In this document: piece by piece, positions 40,710 to 49,751 of the stretch | Layout of the letters: every line of letters begins with the position of its first letter | Position numbering within the stretch: the stretch's first letter is position 1 | NCBI GenBank assembly: GCA_937924805.1 | Contig: CALDTZ010000066.1 | Span: 1-64,000, forward strand | Reading direction: 5' to 3' | Length of the DNA: 64,000 nt | Source of the DNA: an uncultured Saprospiraceae bacterium | GTDB taxonomy: Bacteria; Bacteroidota; Bacteroidia; Chitinophagales; Saprospiraceae | Position numbers and translations under genes: made by a program | The notes under the pieces: model-generated | Database searches by the model: none | Told to the model about the DNA's origin: nothing | What the model saw: the letters and a program-made list of their open reading frames with translations, nothing else

Positions 40710-42158
40710 TTAAATAGAAAATTTAACGCCTAATGATAATGCAGGGTTGATGTAGGTTTGATCTATAAAATATATATCTTCTGTTATAGAAGAAGGAATT
40801 ATTTTTACTTGTGGTGAAGCATACAATGTAATCTGCCCAGTAAGGTGGTAATTGAATTGAGCAGCCAACATATAACTTAATCCAATTCTTGATTTGTATG
40901 CTTTATATTTATTTAATTGATTCGAACTGAAATAAACAGGTAAATTATTTTCGTCTAAGAAACTTCCCTTTTGACTAAACGAAAAGTTTAATATGAGTCC
41001 TGCTTTTCCAGCAACTGAAAAAGACTGATTTATATTTTTCTCATACCCGATCATCAACGGGAAGTTAACAAATCTAAATTTATTATTCGTGACGATTCGT
41101 CGTGATCCAGGTAAATCAACAAAGGCCGTATCTTTCACAATATTCTGCATCCCTCCTGTAATAATGGTGTCAATGGTAATAACTGTAGTCGTTTGTATTG
41201 ATTCAGGATCTACGTAATTAAATTTTTCTTGTAGTTGCGTATACTGAATGCCTATTTCAGTGACGATTCCTTTTGGTGATTTTATGCCAAATCCAGCTGT
41301 AAAATCAAAAGAGTAATTAATCTGTTCACTTTGATTTCGAGCATCCACATAATCGGGATAACTTTCGTTTGTTAATGTTAACTTACGAATAGGGTACATT
41401 GAACCATATTCTAAAAACCCGTAAGGCACCCAAATATCTTTATAAAATCGTGGGCATTCTTGAGGTTTTTTGAAAGCTAATTCAATCTTATCTTGTTTTA
41501 TTAAATTGGAAAAAGTTGAAGAAAGGGTATTTAATGGATTGATTAAACTTCGATTATATAATTCATTTGGTATCGATGTAATTTCTTCTGCAACAAATGC
41601 AGGATTTGATTCATTCCAAATAGATTTTACTAGATCTGTAGCATTCAGATTTTTATCATTTTCAATAATGATTCGACCTGATTCTTCAATCCATTTTCCT
41701 TGGGTATTTTGATTTGTTTGATTTAAAAGATTAGTATTTTTTGATGTGACAAGTAATGTTGATTGGTTTTTATCACCAATGCTAGGTTCATTACTGGTTT
41801 TACTTGTAGTTTCTTTTTTTACGGATGATTCGACAAACGTGGTAGACGAAGTTTGATTTTGTGTATCAATATGAGACAACGCTGGATTTTGAGATTTTTT
41901 GGTTTCGTTTAGAGATCGTTGATTTATAGTTTTTTCTATTTCTGTCGTATTGAGTTGATGATTATTAACGGTGGTTAAGAAGTATAAACCTCCTAAAGAA
42001 ATAGAAATACCGATGATCGCCCAGAAACCAATTAATACGTAGTTTGGTTTTTTAGGTGTGTTGAAAACTGCCTTTTCAACATTTAACCAAACATCACTGC
42101 TATACTCACTTTCGTGGTTTTCGAGTCGTTGTTTAAATATGTCATCCATTTTTTTCAT
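40710..42158 (-). CDS. Anti-sigma-like protein with single TM helix and C-terminal outer-membrane beta-barrel
   Basis: DDIFKQRLENHESEYSSDVWLNVEKAVF, TM YVLIGFWAIIGISISLGGLYFL, Ser/Thr/Asn-rich linker, barrel YSFDFTAGFGIKSPKGIVTEIGIQYTQLQEKF...ALSLGVKFSI. Confidence 0.8.
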   Translation of the reverse strand: MKKMDDIFKQRLENHESEYSSDVWLNVEKAVFNTPKKPNYVLIGFWAIIGISISLGGLYFLTTVNNHQLNTTEIEKTINQRSLNETKKSQNPALSHIDTQNQTSSTTFVESSVKKETTSKTSNEPSIGDKNQSTLLVTSKNTNLLNQTNQNTQGKWIEESGRIIIENDKNLNATDLVKSIWNESNPAFVAEEITSIPNELYNRSLINPLNTLSSTFSNLIKQDKIELAFKKPQECPRFYKDIWVPYGFLEYGSMYPIRKLTLTNESYPDYVDARNQSEQINYSFDFTAGFGIKSPKGIVTEIGIQYTQLQEKFNYVDPESIQTTTVITIDTIITGGMQNIVKDTAFVDLPGSRRIVTNNKFRFVNFPLMIGYEKNINQSFSVAGKAGLILNFSFSQKGSFLDENNLPVYFSSNQLNKYKAYKSRIGLSYMLAAQFNYHLTGQITLYASPQVKIIPSSITEDIYFIDQTYINPALSLGVKFSI

Positions 42159-42700
42159 CCAACCTTTTTTTGAATATTATTTAATCTTTTAATTAAATAT
42201 TTTCGGGCTTTAACTAATTGAGATCTTGAAGTACTTGTTTTAATTCCTAATTCTTCTGCTATTTCACTATGGGAAAATCCTTCTAGCGCATACATATTGA
42301 AAATAGTTTTATATCCTTTAGGCAATGAATCAATCATTTTAAGAAGATCTTCTGCTGATAAAGAAGAAAAGATGTTTTCTTGAACAACAATATCCTCTAA
42401 CTCATTTTGTTCACTAAATTCTATTCGATTAACCTTTTTTGTTATATACTTGATCGAAGAATGTACCATGATCCGGCGTATCCATCCTTCAAGTGAGCCT
42501 TTGAATTGGAATTGATTTAAATTTTTAAAAACCCTTATAAAACCTTCTTGTAATAAATCTTCAGCTTCATTTTTTGAATTTGAATATCTTTTACATACCG
42601 TCATCATTTTTCCTGCATAGCTTTCGAACAACAACTGGTGCGCAAGGCGATCGCCTTTTATACACCTTTCGATGAGTTCTTTGTCCGTTAAGCCGTGCAT
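42155..42700 (-). CDS. ECF-type RNA polymerase sigma-70 factor
   Basis: SKNEAEDLLQEGFIRVFKNLNQFQFKGSLEGWIRRIMVHSSIKY...LPKGYKTIFNMYALEGFSHSEIAEELGIKTSTSRSQLVKARKYL; overlaps the next gene by 4 bp. ORF track starts at 42715 (GTG). Confidence 0.92.
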   Translation of the reverse strand: MHGLTDKELIERCIKGDRLAHQLLFESYAGKMMTVCKRYSNSKNEAEDLLQEGFIRVFKNLNQFQFKGSLEGWIRRIMVHSSIKYITKKVNRIEFSEQNELEDIVVQENIFSSLSAEDLLKMIDSLPKGYKTIFNMYALEGFSHSEIAEELGIKTSTSRSQLVKARKYLIKRLNNIQKKVG

Positions 42701-42775
42701 ATGTAATGGTGACACAGGAATTGATTAAGTTATATATAAGTAGATACGAGATTAAACAAAAGTGCTGCCTCGTTT

Positions 42776-43570
42776 TTATTCTTCTTCTAAAATGGCATCA
42801 TCAATCATTTCATTTCCATCTCCATCTAAATCAGAAAACCCAGCAGCTTTAGCAACCTCTTTCACACTATCTTTAGTTTCAGAAATGGTGTCATTAATTT
42901 CAATTTTCCCTTCAGAGAAGGCATCATATTCTCCGTCACCAAATTTGTCAGCTTTCGAAAAGAAATCATCTTTACCTTCTAATAAGCTGCCACTAGCATC
43001 TAAGGTGTCATCTGCAAATTCTTTTTTTGGTTTAGCCTTTTCTGCTGCTTCAAAAGCTTCTGCTTTTTCCATTGTTTCATCAAATTTGTCTTTTATGACA
43101 GTGGCGGCTTCATTTGCTTTTTCTACAATTTGATCTTTAGCAATAAGAACTTTTTCTCCTAGTTTTTCAGAAAGATCTCCACCTTTATCTAGTATTTTTT
43201 CTCCAATTTTTTCAGAAGTTTCGCCAAACTTTTCAGCAAACTCACTGCCTTTCTCACCTAGTATACTTCCTACTTCTTCAAGTTTGGATTTGCCTGCATT
43301 CACCATATCATTATCTAAAATGGAATCTGAGGTTTTGCTAACGAAATCTTTTCCGGAATCCATTAAATCATCTGCCCCATCAAGGATAGCATCCTTTAAT
43401 CCAGATGTTTTTTGTAAAACACTTTCACCAAGATTTTCAGTTAAATTCTTTCCTTTTTCAAGTATATCACCACCATGTTCAGTCATCATGTCACCTGTTT
43501 TTTCAGCTGCTGATTTTGCAACAGAACTACCTGCAAAAAATAGTTTCTTTAACTCTCCAAATAAGCCCAT
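42776..43570 (-). CDS. LEA/apolipoprotein-like amphipathic-helix protein with C-terminal EF-hand-like DxDxDG segment
   Basis: Repeating GEKGSEFAEKFGETSEKIGEKILDKGGDLSEKLGEKVL pattern; C-terminal SDLDGDGNEMIDDAI; ATG at 43570 (MGLFGELKKLFF). Confidence 0.65.
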   Translation of the reverse strand: MGLFGELKKLFFAGSSVAKSAAEKTGDMMTEHGGDILEKGKNLTENLGESVLQKTSGLKDAILDGADDLMDSGKDFVSKTSDSILDNDMVNAGKSKLEEVGSILGEKGSEFAEKFGETSEKIGEKILDKGGDLSEKLGEKVLIAKDQIVEKANEAATVIKDKFDETMEKAEAFEAAEKAKPKKEFADDTLDASGSLLEGKDDFFSKADKFGDGEYDAFSEGKIEINDTISETKDSVKEVAKAAGFSDLDGDGNEMIDDAILEEE

Positions 43571-43640
43571 ATGTATTAATTTTAAATTTTTAACAATATA
43601 ACCATATTTTTGCGTTTTACCATGGTAACAAAAATTCAAA

Positions 43641-44597
43641 ATGGAAAAAATGTCTCCTATTTTAGTTAGATTGAAAGCCTTAATTTCAGAAATAGATAGC
43701 TTATCACATGTTGAATCTCATATTAGCGTTGTTAAGTCTTCTTTGGAGTCCTCCATTAAAACATTGGAAAAGTTAGAACATGAATTAAAAATAGGAGAAG
43801 AAGCAGTAGATAAACTAGAAAATACATCGTTGAATTCCTTATTTCGTCAAGTGTTAGGTGATAAAGAAAAGCAACTTGACAAAAAAAGACAAGCCTATTT
43901 GGAAGCGAGTTTAAAATTTAATGAAGCAAAATCATCCGCCGAATTATTAGAGTTTGAACAAGCAGTTCTGGAAAAAAAATTGTCCAAATTACCTTCATTA
44001 CAAGCGGAATTAGAAGATCTTAAAAAAGCAAGAGAAAAAGAAATTCTAAAAGTTGGTGGGCCTCTAATTCAAGGACGATTAAGGGAGTTGCTTAAAAAAG
44101 CAGAAGCGACTATTCTTTTGGAAAACGAATGTAAGGAAGCTATCCAAGCTGGAATGCAGGCAAAAGAAGATGTTCACTTTATACTTACTCATTTGCAAAA
44201 AGCAAAAGAATGGGGACAATGGGATATGGTTAATCGTGGCCGTCAATACAAAAGAAGTAAATTTAACGCAATTGATCGTGCTAGATCACATGTCCACAGT
44301 GCTCAGCATCGGTTAAATATTTATCGACAAGAATTGAGAGACGTAGGCATAAATGAACAAGGATTAGCCATTGATACAGCAAGTTTTCAAGGCTTTTCGA
44401 ATGTATTCTTTTCAAATATTATTTCAGATTGGTTAATACAACAACGGATTGTTAAGTCCCTAAATTCAGTAAATGAAACCTACCAATTATTGAATCAAGT
44501 ACAGATATATTTAACGAACGAATGGTCAAAGACAAAAGATGAATATGCTCGGTTAATGATTGCGAAAGATGAACTACTTTACGCTGACAATGATTAA
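43641..44597 (+). CDS. Hypothetical coiled-coil protein
   Basis: 318-aa ORF with heptad-rich helices (LESSIKTLEKLEHELKIGEEAVDKLE...), divergent from the 42776-43570 gene. Confidence 0.65.
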   Translation: MEKMSPILVRLKALISEIDSLSHVESHISVVKSSLESSIKTLEKLEHELKIGEEAVDKLENTSLNSLFRQVLGDKEKQLDKKRQAYLEASLKFNEAKSSAELLEFEQAVLEKKLSKLPSLQAELEDLKKAREKEILKVGGPLIQGRLRELLKKAEATILLENECKEAIQAGMQAKEDVHFILTHLQKAKEWGQWDMVNRGRQYKRSKFNAIDRARSHVHSAQHRLNIYRQELRDVGINEQGLAIDTASFQGFSNVFFSNIISDWLIQQRIVKSLNSVNETYQLLNQVQIYLTNEWSKTKDEYARLMIAKDELLYADND

Positions 44598-45727
44598 GGA
44601 TTTGCTTTCCATTTTTGAGCAATTTTATAGGCAGTCTCTAGCATTTCGGAATTCCAATTTTCAACCTTCCAGTCGGTACTGCGCAAAGATGACTTTTTTA
44701 GTGATTCTATAAAATGAACGGCCGATGTTGAGGATTCTAACAAATTTGACAATACCAATTGCTGTTCATAAAACAACAAATCTTCAAATGGAAGCTCCAC
44801 GATAGGTCCACTATTATTTTTAAAAGAATTTGAACGTCGCTTTGTGTTTTTAAGATTGTGATTTTTTACAATTGCTTTCATTTTTAGAAAGTCATCCCGA
44901 AATTCAGATTTTTGATTATCGGTTTTTAAAGCGAAGCCCATTTGTTCAAGTACAACATACTTGATATTTGGACATTTAGTTAAAGCAATAGTAAGAAATT
45001 CAAATACTTCTTCGGGAACACAATCGTCATGGGTATCACGTCTGATTTTTTTTGACACACCATCAATGTTACTCGTATCCCAACTTCCTCCTGATATATG
45101 TATTTCTCGCACCATATCCAAGTTGTATCCATGAATTATTTCTTCAAAACGTATTTCAAAATTGTGGGTTTGGCAATATAAATTGTGAAGATCTAAAATT
45201 AGAAAACCATTGATAGGGGATAAGATTTCATCCATAAAAGCGCCTTGTCTTTGAACATCATCAAAAGAATATGAAAATGCTAAATTTTCAAGACCAACGG
45301 GACATTGACAAACATCACTCATTCTACGCAGACGATCTTGAGCTATCCTGACAGCAGATGAAGTATAAGGAACACTTAAGGGAGCGCCATCATGAAAGTT
45401 TTTTCCAGTCATCAGACCAAAATGTTCAGTTACATGATCAAACTTGAAGTAGTTATTTATTTTCTTGAGGTGTGAGAGCCAATTGGATTGTTCTTTTGAC
45501 CATTTGGCTTTGAATAGAGAGAAGAATACACCATGTCCAATTAGTTTTTTTTCGTTGCTAAAGGCACTTAATAAATCAACAAACCAATCTGGAATTTGAG
45601 TATGGTTAAATAAGGTATCAAAAGACCATTCAATCGCTTCTACTTCAGAAGCAGCAAATAATGGTAATTCTGCAGACAATAATTCTTTGTCGAGATTACA
45701 AGCTAAGGTTGCATTGACTTTTGACAC
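44594..45727 (-). CDS. DUF692-family MNIO (multinuclear non-haem iron-dependent oxidase), putative RiPP-modifying enzyme
   Basis: Conserved metal-ligand-type motifs LIGHGVFFS, DHVTEHFGLMTG, CPVGLENLAFSYSFD, LDLHNLYCQTHN, VREIHISGGSW, DTHDDCVPEEVFEFL, YVVLEQMGFAL. GTG start; 10 bp downstream of the small peptide gene. Confidence 0.85.
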   Translation of the reverse strand: MSKVNATLACNLDKELLSAELPLFAASEVEAIEWSFDTLFNHTQIPDWFVDLLSAFSNEKKLIGHGVFFSLFKAKWSKEQSNWLSHLKKINNYFKFDHVTEHFGLMTGKNFHDGAPLSVPYTSSAVRIAQDRLRRMSDVCQCPVGLENLAFSYSFDDVQRQGAFMDEILSPINGFLILDLHNLYCQTHNFEIRFEEIIHGYNLDMVREIHISGGSWDTSNIDGVSKKIRRDTHDDCVPEEVFEFLTIALTKCPNIKYVVLEQMGFALKTDNQKSEFRDDFLKMKAIVKNHNLKNTKRRSNSFKNNSGPIVELPFEDLLFYEQQLVLSNLLESSTSAVHFIESLKKSSLRSTDWKVENWNSEMLETAYKIAQKWKANP

Positions 45728-45737
45728 CTTTTAAAAA

Positions 45738-45926
45738 TTAACCCATTCCGCAAGCTGGACAATCTTCCCAGTTGTGACCATCCCCATTTCCTTTGGTTTC
45801 TTCACAAAGAACTGGATCTTCTGATTGGCTGTCTACTCCTGGAAGATCAACGCTGCAAGAACTTAATGTTGCTGTAATCGTTAAGCCTATGGCCATCGAT
45901 TTAATTAATGATTTTGAAAGTTTCAT
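45738..45926 (-). CDS. Candidate MNIO-class RiPP precursor: 62-aa lipoprotein-like peptide with C-terminal CxxCGMG
   Basis: MKLSKSLIKSMAIGLTITATLSSCSVDLPGVDSQSEDPVLCEETKGNGDGHNWEDCPACGMG: signal/lipobox (TLSSC), three further Cys, directly upstream of the MNIO gene on the same strand. Confidence 0.75.
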   Translation of the reverse strand: MKLSKSLIKSMAIGLTITATLSSCSVDLPGVDSQSEDPVLCEETKGNGDGHNWEDCPACGMG

Positions 45927-46001
45927 AAGGTATTGTTTATATATTAAAATAATGATTTCTAATGGTAAGACTCCTTATAAAATTAAATGGTTGGGTAGTA
46001 A

Positions 46002-46322
46002 CTAATTATTTTTCAATTTTTTCTTTTGTTTTTTTTCTTTAGCTCTTTCTAATTCATAGGCTTGGCGTGTTTTTAGTGTTCCTTTTTTATGGTTGATTTT
46101 TTCTTTTACCTTTCTTTCAGCTTTTGCTTTCTGTTTTTTATTTCTTGAAATAAAAGCTTCTTTATCTTTTTTAATATCTTTCTGAGATTGAGTTTTTGCA
46201 ACCGCTTTCTTTTCTATTTTGTCTGAAGGTTTCAAGAATGTTGCTGTTTTTTGTTCTTGAGCTGTAGCTACATTTACAATGAAAAAACAAAAAAGGACAA
46301 TCAAAAATTTTGAATATTGCAT
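46002..46322 (-). CDS. Secreted Lys-rich cationic hypothetical protein
   Basis: Signal peptide MQYSKFLIVLFCFFIVNVATAQ then a Lys-rich mature region; same strand, 75 bp upstream of the candidate precursor. Confidence 0.6.
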   Translation of the reverse strand: MQYSKFLIVLFCFFIVNVATAQEQKTATFLKPSDKIEKKAVAKTQSQKDIKKDKEAFISRNKKQKAKAERKVKEKINHKKGTLKTRQAYELERAKEKKQKKKLKNN

Positions 46323-46469
46323 AGTGTGATTTTTTTTAAAGATAAATATTAAACGTCTGGAAAAAGAAATTATTGAAAATTTTCCTATTCATAAAATTGG
46401 AATGAATTTAATTACGCTATGTAATTGAAATAAATCCATTAATTTTAAAACTGATCTTAATCAACCTAA

Positions 46470-49400
46470 ATGAAAATCGTGAGAATTGGATTTGTATTCA
46501 AATGGTGTTTTTTATTTTGCTTTTTTTGCTTTACGTCAAGTATCAATGGCCAACAAACGATTAACGGGTTTATAACAAACGAAGCCGAAGAACCTTTGAT
46601 CGGTGTAAATATTTTCGAAAAAGAATTCCCATCGAAAGGAGTAAGTTCAGAAATAGACGGTAGCTTCCAAATTGATGTTTCGTCAAATGATGCATTGTTG
46701 GTTTTTACTTATATCGGTTTTGAAACCAATGAATTTCAATTGGAAGGAAAGACTTCTGTTTCCATTATATTGAAAACGAATGCACAACTTTTAAAAGAAG
46801 TGGTCGTTACCGGTCTCGGGATTAAAAGGGATAAGGCAGAAATCGGGTATAGTTTAGATCGTTTTGATGGAGAGGAATTAGAGCGAGCAAATGCCTCAAA
46901 CATTGTTAGCGCTTTGAGTGGAAAATCAGCAGGAGTCCTTGTCGGAAATGGAAATGGGGTAGATGGGGGAACGACTCGAATCACCATTCGTGGAAACAAT
47001 AATATAAAAGGTAATAATCAACCATTAATCATTGTTGATGGTGTTCCAATAGAAAATGATCCTGGCTTACAAAATATTGGTAGAGGTCAAGATTGGGGCT
47101 CTGCAATAAATAATATTAATCCCGCAGATATAGCAGAATACACAATACTAAAGGGGCCTACAGCTTCAGCTAAATACGGATCTCGAGGTTCTAATGGCGT
47201 TATTTTAATAACAACGAAAAGAGGGAAGCCTCAAAAAGGTTTGGGTGTTTCGTATGGGTTACAACATAAAATAACACAACCATTTAGGTATAGAGATGTT
47301 CAAAACAAATATGGTGCTGGTGGGCCGATTACATTTTTAGAACCTAGCTTTCAACGGAATGAAGAAGGTGAATTAATGTACCCTTCGAATGTTTATTCTC
47401 AAGACGGACCTAACGGAGTTGCGTCGACTGCTACCTTTGGATTTTATGGTTCAGGAGTTTCTTGGGGCCCAAAAATGGAAGGCCAATTAGTAAGATGGTG
47501 GGATGGAGAATTAAGACCCTTTTCACCCCAGCCTGATAATCTTTCTTATTATTTTAACCCTGGTCATTCAACAACACATAATCTTGCTTTTTCGGGTGGG
47601 AATGATTTTGGGAATGTTCGGGTGTCAATGAGTCGGGTAGACAACAAAGCAATTGTCCCAAATTCAAAATTTGATCAAAGTACAATTAGCTTAGGATCTA
47701 ATTTGAAAGTTTCAGAAAAGATAACAGCAGATATTTCCATGTCTTATATTAATTTCAATCGATTAAATACCCCAACACTAGGTGATGCAAATGATTCATA
47801 TGGGAAAGGGATTACCTATAGTTTTCCTAGAAGTTATAAAGGATTAGAAAGAACATCTGTTTTTAATATGGATGGTTCACAAAATAATTTCGGTGGTACT
47901 TATCCTTTTCTCTATATAGGGGATGATTTATGGTGGAATACATACAAAAATAACACATACCTCAGGCGAAATAAATTTATTGGTGCGATATCTCTTAACT
48001 ACCAAATAACTGATTGGCTTTCTGCTTTAGGGCGAATAGGGTCAGATATGACATTTAATAATTTTGAAACCCGTAATGATCCTATTGATGCATTGGGTAT
48101 TCAAGATGGATTTTATAAAACAGAGTTGGCACAAGATCGAGTTATAAACAATGATCTAGTCATTACAGCTAATAAAGAAGCACTTTTTAATTCAAAATTA
48201 TCAGGTTCTTTTTCTTTTGGTGGAACCCAATGGTCAAGAAGTCAATATGGTTTAAGGCTGAGCTCAAATGAATGGATCAACCCTTGGCTTTTTGCATTAA
48301 ATAATTCTCAAAATGCAACACTTTTGGGTAATTTATCTGGAGATGATGTTCCCGAATACAGGTTTGATAAAAAAATTAATTCACTCTACTCTTTTCTAAA
48401 TTTATCCTACGATTCTTATTTGTTTTTAGAAATGTCTTTACGAAGAGATTGGTCTTCTTCTTTGCCTTTAAACAATAATAATTATATGTATCCTGGAGCT
48501 TCTTTAAGTTTTTTACTTACGGAAGCATTTGATCTTAATTTGCCTTGGTTAAATTATGCAAAATTTAGAGGAGCCTATGCTCAAACAGCTACGGACACAG
48601 ATCCTTTTTTAGTTGATTTTATCTATGAAACAGGAAACTTTGGTGGGCAACAAACAGCAACATTACCAAATACCATTCCTCCAATCGGTTTGAAACCTCA
48701 ACAAGCAAATTCTTATGAATTAGGAGCCAATATTGCAGCATTTGATAATAGGGTGGAATTAGATTTTACGTACTACTATATTCGTTCGTATGATCAGATT
48801 TTAGAATCTCCAGTTCCAAGTTCTTCAGGAGCTTCGACAATTCGAATTAATTCGGGGGTTTTAGAAAATAAAGGAATTGAAGCACAATTGGATATAAATG
48901 TCTTTCAGAATCGATCTTTTTATATGAAGACTGGGCTCAATTTTGCGAGAAATAGAAATAAGGTTGTAAGCTTAGGCGATGGAGCGAAAACCTTAATTCT
49001 TGATGAAATATGGGGATTGAACGGGCCAGCAATAGCTGTTCAAGAGGGCGATGATTATGGAACAATTATCGGATACGACTATATAAGGCACGAAAACGGA
49101 CAGCCTATATTAAATGAGGATGGAACACATTATTTATTTACAAATGATAGAGTGCCAGTGGGCAACGCTTCCCCAGATTTTATAGGTGGATGGACTACAC
49201 AAACAGGATATAAAGGATTTACTGTAAATACACTCATTGATACGAAATGGGGAGGAGACGTCTACTCCGGAACTTATGTGACAGGCTTGCAAAATGGCCA
49301 AAGTCCTTCAACACTAATCGAACGAGATGGTGGCGGTTTACCCTATGAAGATCCAGAAGGCAATATCAGAAATGTTGGTGTGCTGTTAGATGGAGTATTT

Positions 49401-49751
49401 GAAAATGGTCAAAAGAATGATAAAGTTGTTCATTATTTATACAAGTATATACCTAATGCAGGAGGATGGGGGCGATGGTTGTCAACTCCAGGAGTAGTCG
49501 AGAATACTTGGGTTAAGATGCGTGAGATTTCAGTCAGTTACGAAGTCCCAGAAAATCTTGTAGCAAAAACTAAAATATTCCAGAACTTGACAGTTGCACT
49601 TGTTGGACGGGATCTATTTTACATTTATACAACATTGCCAGATCGAATAAATCCGGAAGGTTCGAACTCAAGTGGTAATGCTCAAGGTCTAGAATGGGCT
49701 TCTTTTCCTGGAGTACGTTCATTTGGTTTTAATATAAACGCAAGCTTTTAA
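46470..49751 (+). CDS. SusC/RagA-family TonB-linked outer membrane protein
   Basis: Carboxypeptidase-like N-terminus INGFITNEAEEPLIGVNIFEKE; plug LKEVVVTGLGIKRDKAEIGYSL...ITIRGNNNIKGNNQPLIIVDGVPI...YTILKGPTASAKYGSRGSNGVILITTKRG. Confidence 0.96.
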   Translation: MKIVRIGFVFKWCFLFCFFCFTSSINGQQTINGFITNEAEEPLIGVNIFEKEFPSKGVSSEIDGSFQIDVSSNDALLVFTYIGFETNEFQLEGKTSVSIILKTNAQLLKEVVVTGLGIKRDKAEIGYSLDRFDGEELERANASNIVSALSGKSAGVLVGNGNGVDGGTTRITIRGNNNIKGNNQPLIIVDGVPIENDPGLQNIGRGQDWGSAINNINPADIAEYTILKGPTASAKYGSRGSNGVILITTKRGKPQKGLGVSYGLQHKITQPFRYRDVQNKYGAGGPITFLEPSFQRNEEGELMYPSNVYSQDGPNGVASTATFGFYGSGVSWGPKMEGQLVRWWDGELRPFSPQPDNLSYYFNPGHSTTHNLAFSGGNDFGNVRVSMSRVDNKAIVPNSKFDQSTISLGSNLKVSEKITADISMSYINFNRLNTPTLGDANDSYGKGITYSFPRSYKGLERTSVFNMDGSQNNFGGTYPFLYIGDDLWWNTYKNNTYLRRNKFIGAISLNYQITDWLSALGRIGSDMTFNNFETRNDPIDALGIQDGFYKTELAQDRVINNDLVITANKEALFNSKLSGSFSFGGTQWSRSQYGLRLSSNEWINPWLFALNNSQNATLLGNLSGDDVPEYRFDKKINSLYSFLNLSYDSYLFLEMSLRRDWSSSLPLNNNNYMYPGASLSFLLTEAFDLNLPWLNYAKFRGAYAQTATDTDPFLVDFIYETGNFGGQQTATLPNTIPPIGLKPQQANSYELGANIAAFDNRVELDFTYYYIRSYDQILESPVPSSSGASTIRINSGVLENKGIEAQLDINVFQNRSFYMKTGLNFARNRNKVVSLGDGAKTLILDEIWGLNGPAIAVQEGDDYGTIIGYDYIRHENGQPILNEDGTHYLFTNDRVPVGNASPDFIGGWTTQTGYKGFTVNTLIDTKWGGDVYSGTYVTGLQNGQSPSTLIERDGGGLPYEDPEGNIRNVGVLLDGVFENGQKNDKVVHYLYKYIPNAGGWGRWLSTPGVVENTWVKMREISVSYEVPENLVAKTKIFQNLTVALVGRDLFYIYTTLPDRINPEGSNSSGNAQGLEWASFPGVRSFGFNINASF

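Noticed and set aside
42762-43601. Ser-rich plus-strand ORFs 42762-43133, 43284-43601 and 43405-43593
   Set aside because: They lie antisense to the repetitive 42776-43570 gene, whose Lys/Glu/Ser repeats produce open antisense frames with low-complexity translations
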